Both the position numbers and the translations under genes were made by a program. Positions 12,462 through 23,591 of a stretch of 64,000 bases of DNA are shown here, piece by piece; within the stretch, counting starts at the first letter, position 1; each line of letters starts with the position of its first letter. Location: positions 44,017,714-44,081,713 of the forward strand of contig JACMZG010001914.1 of the NCBI GenBank assembly GCA_018340805.1, written 5' to 3'. The notes below the pieces were generated by a model. The model was not told where the DNA came from and made no database searches. It saw only the letters and a list, made by a program, of their open reading frames with translations. Source of the DNA: Microvelia longipes. Lineage: Eukaryota; Arthropoda; Insecta; Hemiptera; Veliidae.

Positions 12462-12514
12462 ATTATAATATATTAAAAAATAAAGGACTTTAGTGTAACT
12501 GACCTGTTTTTATT

Positions 12515-13425
12515 TATATATTTTTTTATAAGTCCACATAAAAAAAACTTTTTAATTATTTATTAGTATTCACATTTCTATTTATTAATAGTCTTGTTTT
12601 CTTTGTTTCAGGTTGGTCATATTATTTTTACCTCTTTCTTAAATTTGTAAGTATTTCGCAACTAAAATTTCGTACTAATTACTAAACTTTGAAAATAATA
12701 ATATTACTGCAGATTCTTAGAGTTCTCGTTTTAAGTTGAGATTTCATTTTAATTTCAGTTACTATCTGAAGTCTTGCAGAGTTTTTAGTTCTCTTATTAA
12801 TATAATCGCTTTTTTCTACTTTAAAGTTAAAGTAGGTTATGTTTTTTCTTAAAATATAATTATTCTTTATTACCACATTTTTAATTAATTTGTGAGTCCT
12901 TCCGTTGCGTTTTTAAAGTTTTCCCTATTGTAGTTAAATTCGTATAAAAATTAAATTTAGTATAAATCTTATTTAAAACTTTTATACTATTTTATATGGA
13001 TAGTAATAAATTTGGGTTCCTTACTTCGAAAAAAAAATTAATAAATACACATACAGACCTCCTACATTAAGTTTTTCGTAAAGTGTTAAGTTGGTTAATA
13101 TTAAATTTATTGTAGACAATAATGTTATTAAAAATTTTGGCATGGTGGTCCGCATGTCGGGCGAATTTCCTTTGGAATGCGTGTTTCCGTCCTTAACAAG
13201 CCATTTCTTGCTTAAAGTTCTGGTTAATGCTTTATAACTTGAGCAGTTACTCAATTATCAAGCACTACGCTCAACTCACATTTCTTTGTTTTGGCAGAGC
13301 AGGCCATTATTTTCACTTGATGGTTTCTTTAAAGGTTTAGTGCATTTTATTTGAAAAATACAGAAAAAATGAGTTACGAGTAGTGCTACCTATACATAAT
13401 ACATCATTCACACACACATACAGCC
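12515..13425. other. AT-rich intergenic stretch, nothing recognised
   Basis: About 900 bp of low-GC sequence with only short chance open frames. No repeat of this window, RNA motif or coding signature was recognised. Confidence 0.6.
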
Positions 13426-13812
<387 letters not shown>

Positions 13813-13824
13813 CCTCCCCTCCTC
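13813..13824 (-). promoter_or_regulatory. Polypurine tract
   Basis: On the minus strand GAGGAGGGGAGG lies immediately upstream of the 3' LTR start (TGTAAAG). This is the position and composition expected of the plus-strand primer of reverse transcription. Confidence 0.85.
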
Positions 13825-13826
13825 AA

Positions 13827-14453
13827 GTCACTTTATTAGGAGAGTAAAGTGACAATTTGTTGCTGTGAAAAAAATTAGATTCCTTTTTTCTTTTCCCACT
13901 ATCTACTTCATAGAACAGCGAAGAATTTTCTTTAAAATTTTTGAACGGCCCAATTCTCACTTTATCCATTTTTCCTCTATTAAGTTTACTTCCATTCTCA
14001 TATAAACGAGGTCACCTACTTTAAATTCGTACTCTTTTCTATTTTTGTCTACTCTTGCCTTGTTTAATTCAAAACTTTTCATTGAATTCTTGTAAGCTTC
14101 TTTGCGGTCTTCAATTAAGTCTCTATGAGGTCACATCTGGTGTTATGTCTGATGTTTTCCATATAGTATATATTCAGGTTCAAATTTAGTTGAACTGTGT
14201 ATAGTTCGATTTACTCTTTGACACAATCATTTGCAACCGTAGACCAAGCTCTCTTATCTCCACTGTTAATCTTACATCTAATTCTATTCACAAGAGTTTG
14301 GTTCAGTCTTTCATTAAGCCCATTAGATTGAGGACAATCAACGCAAGTAAAAACTAATTGAATTTTCATTTGTGTAAGATACTTTTTAAGTTCCAATGAA
14401 TTTATGCCAGAGTATTGATCGGCCAAAAATTTTGATGTTATTTTTCTTAGCAA
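13827..14453 (-). pseudogene. Integrase, C-terminal half (catalytic E region and GPF-type tail), frameshifted
   Basis: The frame at 14,211-14,453 gives the later integrase core: LADQYSG with the second catalytic Asp region, then PQSNGLNERLNQTL carrying the catalytic Glu, as in DDE retroviral-type integrases. Downstream, frames between 13,830 and 14,060 give KVRIGPFKNF, resembling the GPY/F module at the end of many Ty3/gypsy integrases. Separated from the N-terminal half by a frameshift near 14,460. Inserts cDNA into chromosomal DNA in intact relatives; broken here. Confidence 0.85.
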
Positions 14454-14468
14454 TAGGGTTTATTAAAT

Positions 14469-14978
14469 TTATAAAATCCGATGAACATTGCCTTTTTGTT
14501 GTAGAAATCCAAGCATATCGACTAAATGATCTACCAATATATGCATGAACTTCTTTGGTGATCTATTACCAGCAAATCCGCCAACTGTGTCGATTGACAT
14601 TATTTCGAATGGTTCAGTAGCTGGGCCCAATTTTGACATTAATCCAATGATCCGGCTTCTTCTAGTTTTATTCTCTACGCAAACTATACAACTTTTACAA
14701 AAATTTTCAATAATTGAATCAAAATTTTTGAAATAGTAAAAAGGCCTTATTTTATCTTTCATCTTGTTAACTCCAATATGTCCATAATGCTCGTGTACCT
14801 TCTTTATTATTTTTAAACCAAACTGCTCGGAAACAAAAATTCTAGACTTGTCATTCAATGTTTTATAGGTTATTCCACCACGTCTTTCAGTCTTCTTTGC
14901 CGCATTCAGTTGAGATATATTATTATTTTGATCCTCGATTATCGCAGGTTTTTCGATTAAATTAACCACTTCCACCAC
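14469..14978 (-). pseudogene. Integrase, N-terminal zinc-binding domain and start of catalytic core
   Basis: 170 residues. HEHYGHIG and CKSCIVC supply the HHCC zinc-binding pattern. MSIDTVGGF contains the first catalytic Asp, and HILVDHLVDM follows. Preceded by the RNase H/connection region and continued, after a frameshift, at 14,211-14,453. Assignment is from motif order; the copy cannot make a full integrase as assembled. Confidence 0.9.
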
Positions 14979-14997
14979 ATCTTCATTTTCAAAATTT

Positions 14998-15494
14998 CTA
15001 GAACTGGATATCTTGAGAGTAAATCTGCCATAATATTCTCCTTTCCTTTTTTGTATATAATTTTAAAATTAAATTGAGACAAGTATGAACCAAGTCACCT
15101 AAAATTTCATCTGTTCGACATTTTGTTTTAAAATTTTCCAAAGGTTTGTGATCACTGCATACGTAAACTCTCGACCGATCAGGTAATACTGCCAATACTT
15201 TATAGAGTCTTTAATGGCTTTACATTCAAGATGAATTATATCCATTTTCTTTTCTTTTTCCGAAAGTTTCCTTGAAAAATATGCTACAGGGTGAAGGATA
15301 CCATCAGATTGGGGTTGCTTTAGAGTAGCCCCAATACCTTTATAACTGGCATCAGTTTCAATGAAAACTTCTTTATCTTGGTCATAGATAGCTAAAATAG
15401 GACGAGAACATAGATATTCTTTTATTAAATTAAAACTGTTTTCGCAATCTTGTGACCAATGAAATTCGACATTTTTCCTAAGAAGTCTGTGCAA
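14998..15494 (-). pseudogene. RNase H domain (two overlapping frames)
   Basis: Frame 15,099-15,494 begins with the RT thumb/connection (HWSQDCENSFNLIKEYL) and runs into the RNase H motif IETDASYKGIGATL, then PVAYFSRKLSEKEKKM and LECKAIKDSIKYW. A frameshift near 15,180 passes the reading to the 14,998-15,195 frame, which holds VCSDHKPLENF, the later RNase H Asp motif. Degrades the RNA strand during reverse transcription in intact elements. Confidence 0.9.
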
Positions 15495-15699
15495 AGGTTC
15501 AAACTTTTGAGCACTATTTTCTATGTATTTTAAGTAAAAGTTAATGGACCCTAAAATACTTCTGACACCGGATTTATCTGTTGGTATTTTTAAATTTTTT
15601 ATAGCTACTAGATTCTCATGCGCCGGCGAAACTTTATTCTCTTCAATGATGTGACCGAGATACTTAACAGAGTTAGCAGCGAATTTACACTTAATTAAT

Positions 15700-16240
15700 T
15701 TTAATTTAAATCCTTCTTCGTGATAGCTTGCAAAAATCTTTCTATGTGTCTAATATGCTCTTCCCATGAACGTGAAAAAATTAAAATGTCGTCTATATAA
15801 TTAATGCAAAAATCATCTAGATTATTCCTTCTTATTATATTTGATAGAATTCGCTGAAATATCGCTGGCGCGTTCTTAAATCCAAATGGTAATACTTTAA
15901 ACATGAATTTTCCAAATTTTGTTATAAATGAAGTCTTTTCTCTATCTTTAAGTTTCAACACTATGCACCAAAACGCTGAGTTTATGTCTAAAACCGTAAA
16001 ATATTTACATTGAGATACCTTGTCAATGACATCATTAATAGTTGGAAATGGGTAACATTCAGGAACAACTAATTTATTTAAACGTCGGAAGTCAATGCAT
16101 AATCTAGTCCTACGACCATCATCTTTCTTATAAGCAAGCGTTACAGGCGAAGCATAAGCTGAATCGGATTCTTCAATTAAATCTGCTTCCAGTAATTTCT
16201 TAACCTGAGTTTTAATCTCTACTTCGTCAGGAATGGAACA
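15700..16240 (-). pseudogene. Reverse transcriptase, palm and fingers
   Basis: An open minus-strand frame from about 16,240 to 15,701 shows the RT blocks in order: LIEESDSAYASPV, RLCIDFRRLNKL, FTVLDINSAFW (catalytic Asp), VLPFGFKNAPAIFQRIL, and the catalytic box YIDDILIFS. Best-preserved part of the element. The frame is lost about 200 bp before the RNase H frame. Class: Ty3/gypsy RT by the LPFG and YIDD boxes. Confidence 0.93.
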
Positions 16241-16311
16241 CTTGTAAGGTCTTGCAGTAATATATTCATCTCTAATTAGTTTTATTTCAGCTTCTTTGGA
16301 TACAACTTTTC

Positions 16312-16602
16312 CTACATCATATTTATTTTAGCAAATATATGCTTATATTTTTCAATCAAATCTAAAATTTCTTTCTTTCTATTTTCATCTTTAATGTGAT
16401 CTAATTTAGCTTCAAATTCATCAACATTAATGTATTCATTAAAATTTACATTACTATTTTCATCTAATTCATCTTCTTCTTTTGTAACATATTTATCTGT
16501 GTTAAAATTCTTAGCATTAGACATCTTGTCTCTCTCTTCTATTGTAGTTACCTCCTCTTCATGATTTCTCTGTAGGATATTTAAATGTTCATCTTGAATC
16601 AA
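16312..16602 (-). pseudogene. Polyprotein linker between protease and RT
   Basis: About 96 residues, very rich in Asp, Glu, Lys and Asn (for example KEEDELDENSNVNFNEY), followed by HIKDENRKKEILDLIEKYKHIF, which resembles the segment just before RT in gypsy-type pol. No catalytic motif. Confidence 0.6.
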
Positions 16603-16603
16603 T

Positions 16604-16903
16604 TTAAACTTCTTTATAGCGTCTAGGCCGAGTAATAAGTCGTAAGAGGAAATTATTATTTTTAACTACATATGTGTCTAAATTATTAGTTATATGACCA
16701 ATTTTTATTTTTATATTTGCCCGGGCCGAACTAAAATTGAATCCATTGATAGTTTTAAATGCATTTTTATTATTTACTAAACTAGATTTTAAAATATCGA
16801 CTACTCTTTCATTAATTAAACTAACATTCGAGCCACTGTCGTATACCGCTTTTACTTTCAATTTTTCATCTATAATGACATTCAATCTTATCAATGCATT
16901 CAA
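16604..16903 (-). pseudogene. Retroviral-type aspartic protease
   Basis: About 99 residues with the catalytic box as AVYDSGSNVSLIN near residue 20, the DSG form common in gypsy-like elements. The expected downstream flap and the ILG-type motif are not clear. It processes the polyprotein in intact elements. Confidence 0.8.
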
Positions 16904-17487
16904 TTTGCCGGGCTTATTCGTTTAAAGATTTCTTGTCAATGTTAATATTCATCATTTCAGCTTCTTCCCGCGATGTATTTTCATTAGCATAAACATTTAT
17001 TTCGTTCTTAGAAGCCTCAAGACCTTTGTTTCTGCATGCACTAGTAGGGTGGTAACGATTTTTCCATCCTAGTCCTTCACAAATAACAAGGTTTTTTAAT
17101 ATTATCCCAACAGTCTTCTTATATTATTATTTGAACTTGATTTTATAGCCGAGCCTTTGTTTACATATTTAACGTCATTGACAATTTTGGTTTTGAAAAC
17201 AAATCATCTAGTTTTCGTAATTCTGTAAACAATTTTTCAACACTTTTTTTCCTCTCGATCTAATCTACTTTGTATTTCTAGCGGCAAACCAACCACAATC
17301 ATGTTTAGTCTTAGAGATTACGTTGCATCTTTTTCAATTTCTAAGCATAAACTTTCTTTTGCTAGAGCATAATCGACTAAAGAACCGCCTAAATATTTAT
17401 AGTTGTATGCGGATCGAACCTTACTCCAGCCCTTATCGATAAAAACTTTTAAAAATGAATTTTTCCACTCTGACCAGTTAATCAAAC

Positions 17488-18099
17488 CTATTTTTTCAAA
17501 TTAGCTTCGTACCAATCTTTAGGCGATCCAGATACAAAGAAACGGAGTATTTCTATCATGTTGGTAGCGTGAAAGACTTTATGTCTTCTACACTCACTTT
17601 CAAATCTATTAAGCCAATCTTCAGCATTTTGTTTTTTATTAAATTTGTCCAGAATAATTTTTTTCGATTTCATGTAGTTTTACTTCCTCGTTTTGATTTA
17701 ATTTAGATTCTAGTTCTTTTATTCGTTTCAGTAAAAAAAAATCATCTTCTGATTTGTTTATGACAAGCGTCCCCATGGCAACCTTTGACTCTTCAAGTGG
17801 AATATTTAAATAACACAAATTGTCATCGGTGTCAAAATACTCCTTCCTCAACTCATCATCTATTTTGATTCCAATTTTCCGATAGCCATTAATTGGTTTA
17901 ATGGCTGCAATGGCGCTTTGTATGGTTTTTTTGAGGACAAACTCGGTGTACCTTTAAATCTTGATACTCTAAGGCAGGTTATACCATAACTGTTTATCTT
18001 CGGATAAACCAGCCAATTCAAAGTCATTCTCACTCCGTTTAAAATATGAATAAAAAGTTTACCTTCGCCATTTTCCGAAGGTGAACCCATCTTGATCAT
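17488..18099 (-). pseudogene. Gag-like region in three shifted frames
   Basis: Starts soon after the 5' LTR at 18,099 with an ATG-initiated frame (MGSPSENGEGKLF). It then shifts to 17,639-17,851 (helical, charged) and 17,488-17,673, whose AEDWLNRFESECRRH and RFFVSGSPKDWYEA resemble the retrotransposon Gag core. 16,925-17,480 holds decayed sequence with no clear zinc knuckle. Confidence 0.75.
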
Positions 18100-18120
18100 C
18101 TTTTAACTTGGAATTTAATT

Positions 18121-18388
18121 TCTAAGTTAGTTTAAAATACAGCCTGATTTATTTTATTTGAAAGACAACAATCTTTATTAGTGAAAACAACATGTACAAT
18201 TAATAAGTAATAATAACGATAAATAGAACTTAGTACTAATATTAATACCTGAAAGACAAAATTAAATTCCAGGCTAATAATCTCTTCTAGACTGAATCAA
18301 TAATAAACGAAATAAAATGAATTAAAATAAACTGTCACTTCCTAAATCATACAAACAGCTGAGAGAAAACAAAGACTATCCTGTCTTT

Positions 18389-18391
<3 letters not shown>
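18121..18391 (-). repeat. 5' LTR
   Basis: 271 bp copy of the LTR. It differs from the 3' LTR mainly by one-base indels in A runs plus a few substitutions. Any promoter would lie here, but no TATA element can be singled out in such AT-rich DNA. Confidence 0.93.
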
Positions 18392-18437
<46 letters not shown>

Positions 18438-18462
18438 ATATATATTATATATATATATATAT
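18392..18462. repeat. (TA)n microsatellite, right flank of LTR element
   Basis: TA repeat with occasional TTA interruptions, continuing the tract interrupted by the LTR element. Confidence 0.93.
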
Positions 18463-18956
18463 AAAGATTTTCTGAAATGTATTTTTTTGTGATCAGGAAC
18501 CTCTAAGACAAATTTGATTTGTGTTGTGATTTAAGGTTCGACTACCGCCATAATGCCTGTCCCATTAGTGATTTTTTTTCTTTTGGAATTTCGCTAAATG
18601 AGGCTTTTAGCCTCTTATTAGCTCTGCGGCCTTAGTATTTTTGTGAACCATACATAGTGGTATATGTGTAAAAAATACCTAATCTTACCATTTATGAAGA
18701 TTAAATCTTTGTAGGGTCATTATTGTGGATTATTAACGTCACACATAAAGAATAGGGTACGAAAATTAGTAGGTTGATTTTTGTACTAAGTTTCATTTCG
18801 ATCCAAGAAAGCGTTCGAAATTTATCGGATCCTATAGAAACGTCTTGGACACAAAAATCTCGTGCATATGAGATAAACCGCTGGTTTATCTGAATGTTAT
18901 AAATATAGAATCCGCTGAGTAGTGACATTAATTTTGAAACAAGTATTTGCATTGAA
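18463..18956. other. Intergenic, faint repeat similarity
   Basis: No gene. On the minus strand GAAATGAAACTTAGTACAAA and a GTTAATAATCCACAATAAT stretch faintly recall the repeat described at 22.3 and 62.2 kb, too weak to call. Confidence 0.4.
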
Positions 18957-19665
18957 ACAAGAATGTTGAATAAAGGGGATGACGCACTAAGTCGAATTGC
19001 CATTCAACAAAGTGACCCCATCGAAAATCAAAACATAAAGAAAAATGCAACTCGAAACACACGTCAAAAACCTATTGCACATGCTTGGTACGAACTGCGC
19101 ATGCTTATGACCCTTATAACAGCGCAGGTCTTAAAATTTAGAGGCAAACGTAACTCTCAATGGGTTTCCCATTGTTTTGCTTGCAAAGGTTATTAACAAA
19201 TTGAAAAAAGTTCATAATTTTTAACTGTTTATGTTAATATTGCTTAAAATTAACAACATTAAAGAAAATTAAGAACATTACAACCAAAATTGAATCTTGA
19301 AAACTAGCAAAACATTTCACTAGGCTAAAAAAAAGACAAAATATTAACACATTTAACTTACTCTCTACGAAAAGTAAACGGTAAAGCTTCAATTACTCTC
19401 ACTAAAGTGGCTACCTAGAGTCCAAAATGTAAAGTATAAGCACAAATGACTTGACAAGCACCAAATGTAACAATAACAAAAGCACTGAAGAAAGTTGAGA
19501 AGCAAACTCGACAACCAAGAATTGTGTAACAACTTAGCTACATAACCTGCGTTTGGCGCCTTTTTAAATTATAACCTAAGGGAAGGTAAGTTTGCTCCTA
19601 TTTCTCTATCTCATACAACTTCCATGGGTTCCTTAATGCGTCATCCCCTTTATTCAACATCCTTG
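18957..19665. mobile_element. Non-autonomous TIR element, about 0.7 kb
   Basis: The ends are inverted repeats of about 30 bp: ATGTTGAATAAAGGGGATGA at 18,963 and its complement ending at 19,660, with the similarity running a few bases further out. The interior has no transposase-like frame; the open frame starting at the left end is a by-product. No clean target-site duplication was seen, so no superfamily is given. Confidence 0.7.
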
Positions 19666-19727
19666 CATTAAATATGACATCAACCTCGTAAGCCTTATTT
19701 TATTATGGAAATTTGCTAAAAAACAAC

Positions 19728-19790
19728 ATAAGATGAACATAAGAACATAAGATAAACAACATAAAACAACATAAGATAACATTTTTTAGT
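19728..19790. repeat. Low-complexity ACATAAGA-type repeat
   Basis: Irregular repetition of AACATAAGAT over about 60 bp. The surrounding 19.67-20.64 kb holds no recognised gene. Confidence 0.6.
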
Positions 19791-20640
19791 TGAACTCGAC
19801 TTTTTTGTTTGAAAAACTCAAAGTCTCGTTTGTATTTGACCGAAGTGAAAGAATGTCTAATTCTCAGCACCACAGGGTTGCACCAAGTAGATGGAGTTAA
19901 AGCCATTACCACATATTTGACCTGTCTTGCGTTTCTTCTGTATTCTCGCACCAACACATATATCTATGTGTCCTGATAATTGAGCTTTAAGTTTAATATT
20001 GCTTCGTATAAGCAAATTATTGGCACATTGTTAAGTCTTTTTTAACAATGTTTATTCTTTTGTATTTATTAATTTTTAAATTTTATATATTAAGACTTTA
20101 TACATATACGAGAGGAGAAATTGATGGGAGGGTGGATGTAAGTCTAGACTTATAACCCTCCTAACTCCCCTTCTGAAAGGAAACCTATGTTAAAGTATGT
20201 CCATGCCACACACTACCAGGACGTGAGTAGCATAATCTCCTTACTTCCGGGGTAACAAGACAGAAACCTTACTTGGAATCTACTAATGATCTTTCAAAGC
20301 AATCTAGACAGCTTACTTATTGATCTTAGTTGCAACAACAGAACGATAAATAACAATATCTTTAATACATGATTTTCCAGCTTGAAGCCGCAGCCAAAAA
20401 TTAATTATTCAATACTGGTAGTAGTGGTATAGTAGTAAAGGTGGGGAAGATCCTAGATCTTAGCAATTATGTCTCTGGGACGCTTTTTGCCATTCAATAC
20501 TGGTAACTGAAATGAAATGAAATGAAAAATGAAATGGGGAAAAAAATTCTATTAAAGCAATTACAACAATAAAATGTGGCAAAGTTTTTACACAATAAAA
20601 AACTTGTCTGTCTCAAGTACATTAATAAGTACAGATAGAA

Positions 20641-21134
20641 TAAGGCGCGGTCGAATATCCACGGCCTTCTAGAACGTTGGATCACCAACAAGCTTTTTTA
20701 TAACTTTTTTTTTCAAAATTTTCAGTAATTAGCTGGATTAGTGATAAATGAAGTATATTTCCGTAATCTGCACGCTCTTTTGGTTAATCTCAAAGAGTAT
20801 TTACATTCACTCAACGATTTATTTTTAATCTAACTTGGTACATACATAACTACTGTTAGACGTCAATATTTTGTGTTATATTTTGAATGTTAACAAATAT
20901 GACATGTTAACATTGACGTCGAACAGTAGTTATGTATGTACCAAGTTAGATTAAAAATAAATCGTTGATTGAATGTAAATACTCTTTGAGATTAAGCAAA
21001 AGAGCGTGCAGATTACGGAAATAGGCTTCATTTATCACCCGGCTAATTACTGAAAATTTGGAAAAAAAGGTTATAAAAAAAGTTTGTTGGTGATCCAACG
21101 TTCTAGAAGGCCGTGGATATTCGACCGCGCCTTA
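20641..21134. mobile_element. 494-bp palindromic MITE with GC-rich ends
   Basis: Arms of about 228 bp (20,641-20,868 and 20,909-21,134) pair with roughly 95% identity around a 40-base loop. The ends read TAAGGCGCGGTCGAATATCC and its complement, so a TA target duplication (Tc1/mariner-like) is possible. The interior has no transposase. High arm identity suggests recent insertion or arm conversion. Confidence 0.85.
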
Positions 21135-21885
21135 TAAAAACACATAAATCAAGTAAGCTGTCCTAATTTTAAGCAAAAAATAAAGTTTTAGTAATTTCTC
21201 AGAGAAAAAATATAAAATTGATATTAATTTTCTTTTACATAATTTACTAGTATTCGAGATCTACTAATGTAATGGTATATTACCAAGTTGGCCACAGAAT
21301 AAATTAAATAATTTAAAAAATATAAAAATAAAAATATAGAAACATGCAAATAAATTAGTAAAGTTATAATTCTATTAATTTAAATTGTAAAATAAACTTT
21401 TGTTATTGTTATATATAAGTAATATATTAATTCTTTTTAATAAAAATAAATAAAAAAATTCATTAATATTAATTGTTTTGATTTTAAAGATAAGATTAAT
21501 TTTCATTCAAACAAACAAACTAAACATTTTATCCGATAGATATTATAATGATAGTATACCGCATAAATTATTATTATAACGCATAGATTATTAACTTATA
21601 AATTAATAAATTAAGTATGGTCATCTGGGTTCTTGGAGTCTAGTAACAATTTGGGGAGAATCGAATATAGCCCTAAATTGTTCCCAAAATCTAATCAGGT
21701 CTTCCTCTAACCAAACTTACAGAGTTATTAAAATCAGATTAACGCTTTTGCCTGTAGAGTGATATCACTAGATACCTAGAGTAAATATCACTAGTGATAG
21801 TTAGACATTTGCCTAACTATCACAGACACCTCCTGACACTAGAATTTTAGGTTTATTTGTACCAAAACGTGAAAATTTAATAAAA
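21135..21885. other. AT-rich intergenic, nothing recognised
   Basis: Very AT-rich. Around 21,740-21,850 there are short local inverted repeats built on ATCACTAG, without further identity. No coding signal. Confidence 0.5.
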
Positions 21886-21935
21886 ACTCGGGACCTCCCT
21901 CGATGCTGCTTAACTTTTATAATTCATCAAAAACC
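21886..21935 (-). mobile_element. 5S-rRNA-derived repeat, 5S module only
   Basis: On the minus strand AAAAGTTAAGCAGCATCGAG matches the 5S box A region, then stops. Plus-strand sequence to its right (about 21,940-22,045) is shared with 42,790-42,880, where a fuller copy of the same composite lies. So the 5S module is one part of a longer repeat, not a simple head. Confidence 0.6.
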
Positions 21936-22715
21936 AAACACATACTTGCCGTATTGAAACCAAACTTATTTATTACGTACAGGAATATACTTGTAATACA
22001 TTTCAACTCTGTTGGATTATTTTTAGCATTTTTTTAAAAAAACGTATACAAGACATACGCCGAGTACTGGACTTCGGCACCGGAGGTCCAGGGTTCATAG
22101 CTATGCTATGCTCTCAGTTTTTATTAATAGAATCTGATGTAAAAAGATTTTGCCAACTTTAGCTTTACTTTGAGCATAGTAGATGTGACCCACTCGATGT
22201 GGGGTCCCGCAGGGCGAATACCCTAAAGGGCCGAAAGGCCCTAAAACGGGTATTATTATTATTATACAAGACATAAGATAAAATTGATGATAATGAGATG
22301 AAACTTAGCACATACGTTGTTCTTATATATGACTCCATACGTGTCTAATCTCAATGCAATCAACAAATCGTTCCACGATTTATGAATTTTTAAATTTTTT
22401 GCTGACTCATTATTGCTGTTTAATGACACGTCATAAAACAATTGTTTCCCGGATAGCATAATAATACATAAAAATTTATTTTTGTACCAATTTTTAACTC
22501 TCTATCATAAATAATCTGGGAGCTACGATGATAACAGACACACACACAAGTATAAAGTTACAGACAAACAGAGAGAAAACTTTAGTGGAAAACTCTTAGA
22601 GGTCTAAAACACCAGAAACGTATAATTTAGTTGAAATTCCGGTTTCGAATTTTATGCAAACACAATACTTTTCGATACCTACGGTATAAATGAAGAAAAG
22701 TAAAACGCTTTTTTA
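21936..22715 (-). repeat. Dispersed repeat (family A), interrupted by a SINE
   Basis: 22,276-22,715 matches 62,137-62,515, sharing GAAATTCCGGTTTCGAATTT-like and CAAACACAATACTTTTC-like stretches, and ending in the hairpin-forming TACCTACGGTATAAATGA. The last 140 bp also recurs at 42,890-43,022. The outer part (21,936-22,045) matches 42,790-42,880. A SINE at 22,058-22,263 was inserted later. No coding frame. The strand is given by its linkage to the 5S module and is tentative. Confidence 0.7.
22058..22263 (+). mobile_element. tRNA-derived SINE, 5'-truncated, with 12-bp TSD
   Basis: Flanked by ATACAAGACATA at 22,046-22,057 and 22,264-22,275. Body: the end of a tRNA-like head (GGAGGTCCAGGGTTCATAGC, B box region), then CTCTCAG, a middle shared with the 28.2 kb copy (GCCAACTTTAG, ACTTTGAGC), then CCCGCAGGG, the self-complementary GGGCCGAAAGGCCC, and a TATTATT tail. 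Box A is missing. Same family as 28,224-28,466. Confidence 0.85.
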
Positions 22716-22833
22716 TAGGAGTACAAAATGATCTCAGAATCAATCTGCATTATTTTGATTTGCTTGGTAGGTAAAAGTTTTATCTTTTAGATTAATTTTT
22801 ATGAAATTGTACAACTCATCACTTGTCGTAATA

Positions 22834-23030
22834 AATAAATAAATAAAAACCTTTTATTAAAATCAATACTATTACAATTCATTGGTATGCAAATTATGAA
22901 ACTATACAATATATAAATAATTTTAAATCGGCTGGTTGCCAAGGTGGCCCTCTCAAGGGCATGAAGTTACTGCTATACATTATACACTTAAGTCTACATT
23001 ACATACAGAAAAATATAGAATCACTTGTCG
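22834..23030 (-). mobile_element. Short 5'-truncated retroelement with 16-bp TSD
   Basis: ATCACTTGTCGTAATA occurs perfectly at 22,818-22,833 and 23,031-23,046. Between them is 197 bp whose minus strand ends in a (TTTA)n tail (plus AATAAATAAATAAAAACC at the left edge), as in LINE 3' ends. The plus-strand GGCTGGTTGCCAAGGTGGCC is moderately GC-rich. No coding part left; likely a LINE 3' UTR fragment. Confidence 0.85.
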
Positions 23031-23046
23031 TAATATAATTATTAAT

Positions 23047-23438
23047 ATTGCTAAATGAAGACTTCATTATTAAAATATGCACATTTTTCCTTTAAAACTT
23101 AAAAGGAAAAAGAATATTGAGGTTTCTTTTGTAAGGCAGAACGGTTTAACCCCTTCCCCCTCTCTCTCCATTTACTCCCCAAAGGTAGGCACTTAAAAAG
23201 TCATTTTCTCCCTAAAAATGTGCTTGGGGGGAAGGTCGTTCTTTTATTATAGCATTCCAAATTAGTAATTGCTAATTTAGACCCTTTAAACTATGACCTA
23301 TTCAGGTTCTCTACTAACCTCATTTTATATTCTGAAGCGTTCTTCTTTTAAAAACCTTAGTTTTTGAATAAATGGTACCAAAATCAATAATAAGAATGAT
23401 AATACTAAAATAATATAATAATAATGATAATTAAATCC
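23047..23438. other. Intergenic, nothing recognised
   Basis: Contains a C-rich/T-rich patch (23,150-23,235) but no gene or repeat shared with the rest of the window. Confidence 0.5.
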
Positions 23439-23591
23439 TAATAAAAAGCATCAGTCTCTCGACAAAATATATTTAAAAACAAACCGGCTTTCAACCCACA
23501 AAGGTCATCTTCAGGCCGGTGAGAAGAGAATTATTGAGCCTGTGAGTCTTTGTTAGTTTATATTTTGTGGAAAGATTGATGCTTTTTATTA
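23439..23591. mobile_element. Small fold-back element enclosing a hammerhead-like motif
   Basis: Ends TAATAAAAAGCATCAGTCTC and complement (23,439-23,473 against 23,558-23,591) form about 34-bp arms. The interior carries the motif at 23,478-23,518. No coding capacity. Same logic as the other fold-backs here, with shorter arms. Confidence 0.7.
23478..23518 (-). ncRNA. Hammerhead-like motif
   Basis: Minus strand: CTGAAGA (23,508-23,514; fits CUGANGA), stem II ACC-TTTGTG-GGT, GAAA (23,489-23,492), then GCCGGTTTGTT. The segment after GAAA matches the 53.7 kb motif (GTCGGCTTTGTT) with compensating changes. Stem I pairing is unclear here, so this is weaker than 12.4, 47.0 and 62.7 kb. Confidence 0.45.

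Larger units (their letters stand above)
12229..12514. mobile_element. Fold-back element with hammerhead-like motif in each arm
   Basis: Arms of about 130 bp (roughly 12,229-12,366 and 12,380-12,514) are near-perfect inverted repeats around a short loop. The outer ends read AATAAAAACAGGTTAGTTAC and its complement. No coding capacity. Each arm carries a hammerhead-like core facing outward. The 53.6 and 55.8 kb fold-backs share this architecture but not the sequence. Confidence 0.85.

Noticed and set aside
13813..14210. Envelope gene after integrase
   Set aside because: Space is too short and the residues resemble the integrase tail, not an envelope.
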